A stretch of 46,855 nucleotides of DNA, from the NCBI GenBank assembly GCA_964058805.1, contig CAXKVV010000100.1, positions 1 through 46,855 on the forward strand. Direction: 5' to 3'. Below are positions 44,142 through 46,855 of this stretch, piece by piece. The notes beneath the pieces were generated by a model, which was not told where the DNA came from, did not search any database, and saw only the letters and a program-made list of their open reading frames with translations. Origin of the DNA: Schoenoplectus triqueter. Taxonomy: Eukaryota; Streptophyta; Magnoliopsida; Poales; Cyperaceae. A program made the position numbers and the translations under genes. The first letter of the stretch is position 1, and the number at the start of each line of letters is the position of its first letter.

Positions 44142-44770
44142 CTCTCTCTCAAGTTGAGATCGGAGAAATTGATTAATTCTAACTTGCACGAGTCATGTTT
44201 GATTCCATATGAATTCGTTCCACATGCGCAAATTATTTGCTCTTGATCTTGAGTTTAATTCTTGCATCTTTGTCCGTCTTTCCTTTTTCTCTGTTCCTTG
44301 TGTTCTTTCCATCTTGATGTCCGAATCAATACCTACAAGCAATCAAATAAAATACAATCCTTTTTGCCATTTTGTTAGATCGAGGGATGAGACTCTTGGT
44401 TCTAAGATTTCACTCAATTTTTTTTTCTTTTCTTACTGAGGGATGAGGCTCTTGGCTCTAAGGTTACTCTCGGTATTTTTTTTTCTTTCGAGGGATGAGA
44501 TTCTTGGCTCTAAGGTTCATCTTGATTTTTTTCTTTTTCTTACTGAGGGATGGGCTCTTGGCTCTAAAGTTATTCTCGGTATTTTTTTTTACTGAGAGAT
44601 GAAGATCTGAGCTCTAAGGTTCCTCTCGGTATTTTTTTCAAGGGATGATGCTCTTTAGCTCTAAGGTTTCTCTCAAATTTTTTTCTTTATCGAGGGATGA
44701 GACTCTTTGACTCTAAGATTCCTCTCGGTTATAAATTATTTTGTTCTCCCCCTCAAGGATATCATTTGAT
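44142..44770 (-). mobile_element. Internal 3' end of Copia-4 with minisatellite
   Basis: Sequence internal to the Copia-4 LTR. It contains no recognisable pol domain. A second purine-tract-like sequence (CTCCCCCTCAAGG, 44744-44757, reverse sense) lies beyond the minisatellite, which may mark the edge of a deletion or an older copy. Confidence 0.4.
44383..44735. repeat. Minisatellite, about 6-7 units of 50-65 bp
   Basis: The core GAGGGATGAGRCTCTTGGCTCTAAGGTT is followed by TCTCGGTATTTTTTTTCTTT spacers of variable T-run length. Units begin near 44383, 44438, 44489, 44544, 44594, 44640 and 44694. The unit core is better conserved than the pyrimidine spacer. Confidence 0.85.
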
Positions 44771-46122
44771 ATTCAACCATTTAAAATCATTTTGTTAGGA
44801 TATAATGAATGTCCAAATATGGATCTTACCACGGTTTATGCATCAAAAATTTATGATACCTTTTTATAGAATTTATAATATTTAAAAATACTTATATGTA
44901 TATATATTATCTATTATTCAAAATTTTATGAAGTCTGAATGTGTGATTGAAATTTGCTTTTCCATTTATAAAAATTAAAAAGTTATGGAGTATACTTTGG
45001 ATTTTGAAGTCATTTTTTGTGATGATTATAAAATTCTAATATATTTTGGTCTATTTAGTAAATATGGACCGGCAAATATATATTTTTATTTATTTAAATT
45101 ATATTTCTACAATATATAAAGTAATCAAATATCTCAATTTTTATAGTAAATATAATCATGTAGTTTGTATTTGTAGCACAAAGAATAAATATATCAACAT
45201 TATTTTACGTTTTGCATTACTTTTCTAATAGAAAATAATCTTGTAAGAAATCATATAATATTTTTGTTGAAAAATAGTTTTATATTATTGATTGATAAAA
45301 GAGCTCTTTGATTATAATATTTTATTTAACAAGAATATAAATTTTGAGGCATATAATTAAATTTTAATGTAAATATTTTCACAAATTATTTTTTAACAAG
45401 AAATATTTAGTTATAATATTATTTTTTAAATTTGTAGTGAATATTTTATGTATAAAAATATATTTTTAATTATTTTTTCGAACGAATGTTGTAAAGTTAA
45501 ATGCTATTGATTTGAGTTTTTCATACTACAGACAATAATTACATACGTCGAGCGTCTTTTTATTTCATAAAATTTTATAATTTATTAGTTCCAATTTATC
45601 TGTATTTTCCCACATTTCAAAAAATTAATAAATTTGATAAAATAGATGTATATAGTACAAAACCTCTTTCAGATGCCACATAAAAAGTTAGTTGAACATG
45701 AGCTTTTTACTCGGATCCTTTTTACTCGATTTTTTTTATAACATTTTTAAGCTATTAGTTTTTACATCTTGTCTAAAAGATGAAAACTACTGGTTGGAAT
45801 TTTCAGCCTATGATAATAAAATTCTAGATGGATAGATCATAGATTTGATTAATCTAAAATTGGATGACTAATTATTTTTTTATATTTGTTAAATCTCATG
45901 AGTATTGAGTCTTTGACATGATAACAAAGATAAATGTTCTTCATATGAAAAATCACAAGATCAAAACTCACATAATTTTTTTACAAACATTTCAAAGTTA
46001 AATAACTTAAATCAGGAGTGGAGTTAACATTTAAATATGAAAGCCCGAATTAATAGAATTCAAAATATTATATAATTAAAAGATAAATATTATAATCCCC
46101 AACTTTCCATTCATAACGTCCC
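44771..46122. other. AT-rich DNA, no gene seen
   Basis: Strongly AT-rich sequence. Short open frames here have no domain or composition support. Confidence 0.5.
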
Positions 46123-46325
46123 TAGGATATTTGTTCTAGATATTTAGATATATGTTATGAGTATTTAAGTATAATATCTAGGTATTTAGATTTCTTATTT
46201 ATGTATTTATAGATGTGTTCTGGGTATTTAGATATTTATTCTGGGTATTTATATATGTGTTTTGAGTATTTAAGTATAATATCTAGATATTTAGATATGT
46301 ATTTTGGGTATTTAAATATCATTTA
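46123..46325. repeat. Tandem repeat of GGTATTTAGATAT-type units
   Basis: Units of about 18-22 bp (TGTTCTGGGTATTTAGATAT) are repeated with variation. A longer block, GAGTATTTAAGTATAATATC, recurs 108 bp apart (about 46157 and 46265), indicating a higher-order duplication. Confidence 0.8.
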
Positions 46326-46855
46326 TATGTGATTATCTGGAGTATGTGATTTCTTTCAATTATTTACTAAATAACACGAAAAAAATTAAAATTCATAAAA
46401 TAATATTTTCTCATAAAGCAACAAATATACTTTAAATATATCTTTATACAATTTTATCAACCTAATAATATATTCAATATCACAACATTCTAATTTATAT
46501 TCAACATCAAAGTTATACTACATGAAACACATTTCAACATCATAAATTGTAAGGAAGAGAGAATTCAAAAAGAAAGCGCTGCACGTCAGATCTAATTGAG
46601 GAAAATATTGAAGAAACTATATATATGAGATGTCGAGCTCAATTAGCACGTGCTTAATTAAAAAAGATGAGTTATGATAGCGCGGGGATTATTTGGGGAT
46701 AGAGGGTCCGGGGAGAAAAATATTTTCTCTAATTATAAATAGTTTAAGAAATTGGAATCCTTTATAAAATAATCAATTTGTATAAATAAATGCAGTGATA
46801 GTTATAACTAAATCATGTATTGTAAAATGAGATATAAGTAGTTATTTTAAATGAT

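Noticed and set aside
44383..44735. CRISPR-like look of regular repeats with spacers
   Set aside because: Plant nuclear DNA, imperfect repeats, low-complexity T-rich spacers and no cas genes. It is a minisatellite.

Overview
The window is nuclear DNA from a flowering plant. It is AT-rich, its genes are split by many short GT-AG introns, and it carries plant-type Copia, RTE-type LINE, Helitron-like and MITE sequence. The two host genes, a transportin and a plant BRCT protein, fit this. I cannot name the species.

Layout: 1-7.6 kb is gene-poor DNA with a probable non-autonomous Helitron (10-2593), a family of diverged direct and inverted repeats (2.65-5.04 kb) and two MITE-like elements (6362-6728 and 7185-7539). 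The second MITE lies just upstream of the first gene. From 7812 to 25053 on the + strand is a complete transportin-1/importin-beta-2 gene. I could splice 29 exons in frame to 889 codons. Intron 14 is about 8.0 kb because a decayed RTE-type LINE sits in it, itself interrupted by an antisense 5.4-kb Copia element (14547-19957) with a perfect 5-bp target duplication.

A convergent gene on the - strand (26803-34986) encodes a protein of about 790 residues with two C-terminal BRCT domains. It has 10 exons, one intron with a GC donor, and intron 3 enlarged by a 2.1-kb Copia deletion derivative (31515-33646). The two LTRs of that derivative look identical, so the insertion is very recent. From 35.3 to 44.8 kb is a graveyard of older elements: a decayed Copia (35319-~41391) interrupted by a foreign LTR-like segment, a MITE-like tract, a second copy of the foreign LTR, and the 3' end of an antisense Copia next to a minisatellite. 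The last 2 kb is AT-rich DNA with one short tandem repeat and no gene I can support.

The two host genes have no evident functional link. One is a nuclear import receptor and the other a putative DNA-damage or chromatin adaptor. The strongest signals for follow-up are the recent internally deleted Copia with non-canonical TA...TA LTR ends, the nested insertion inside the transportin intron, and the GC-AG intron. I found no operon-like, CRISPR or novel defence system.
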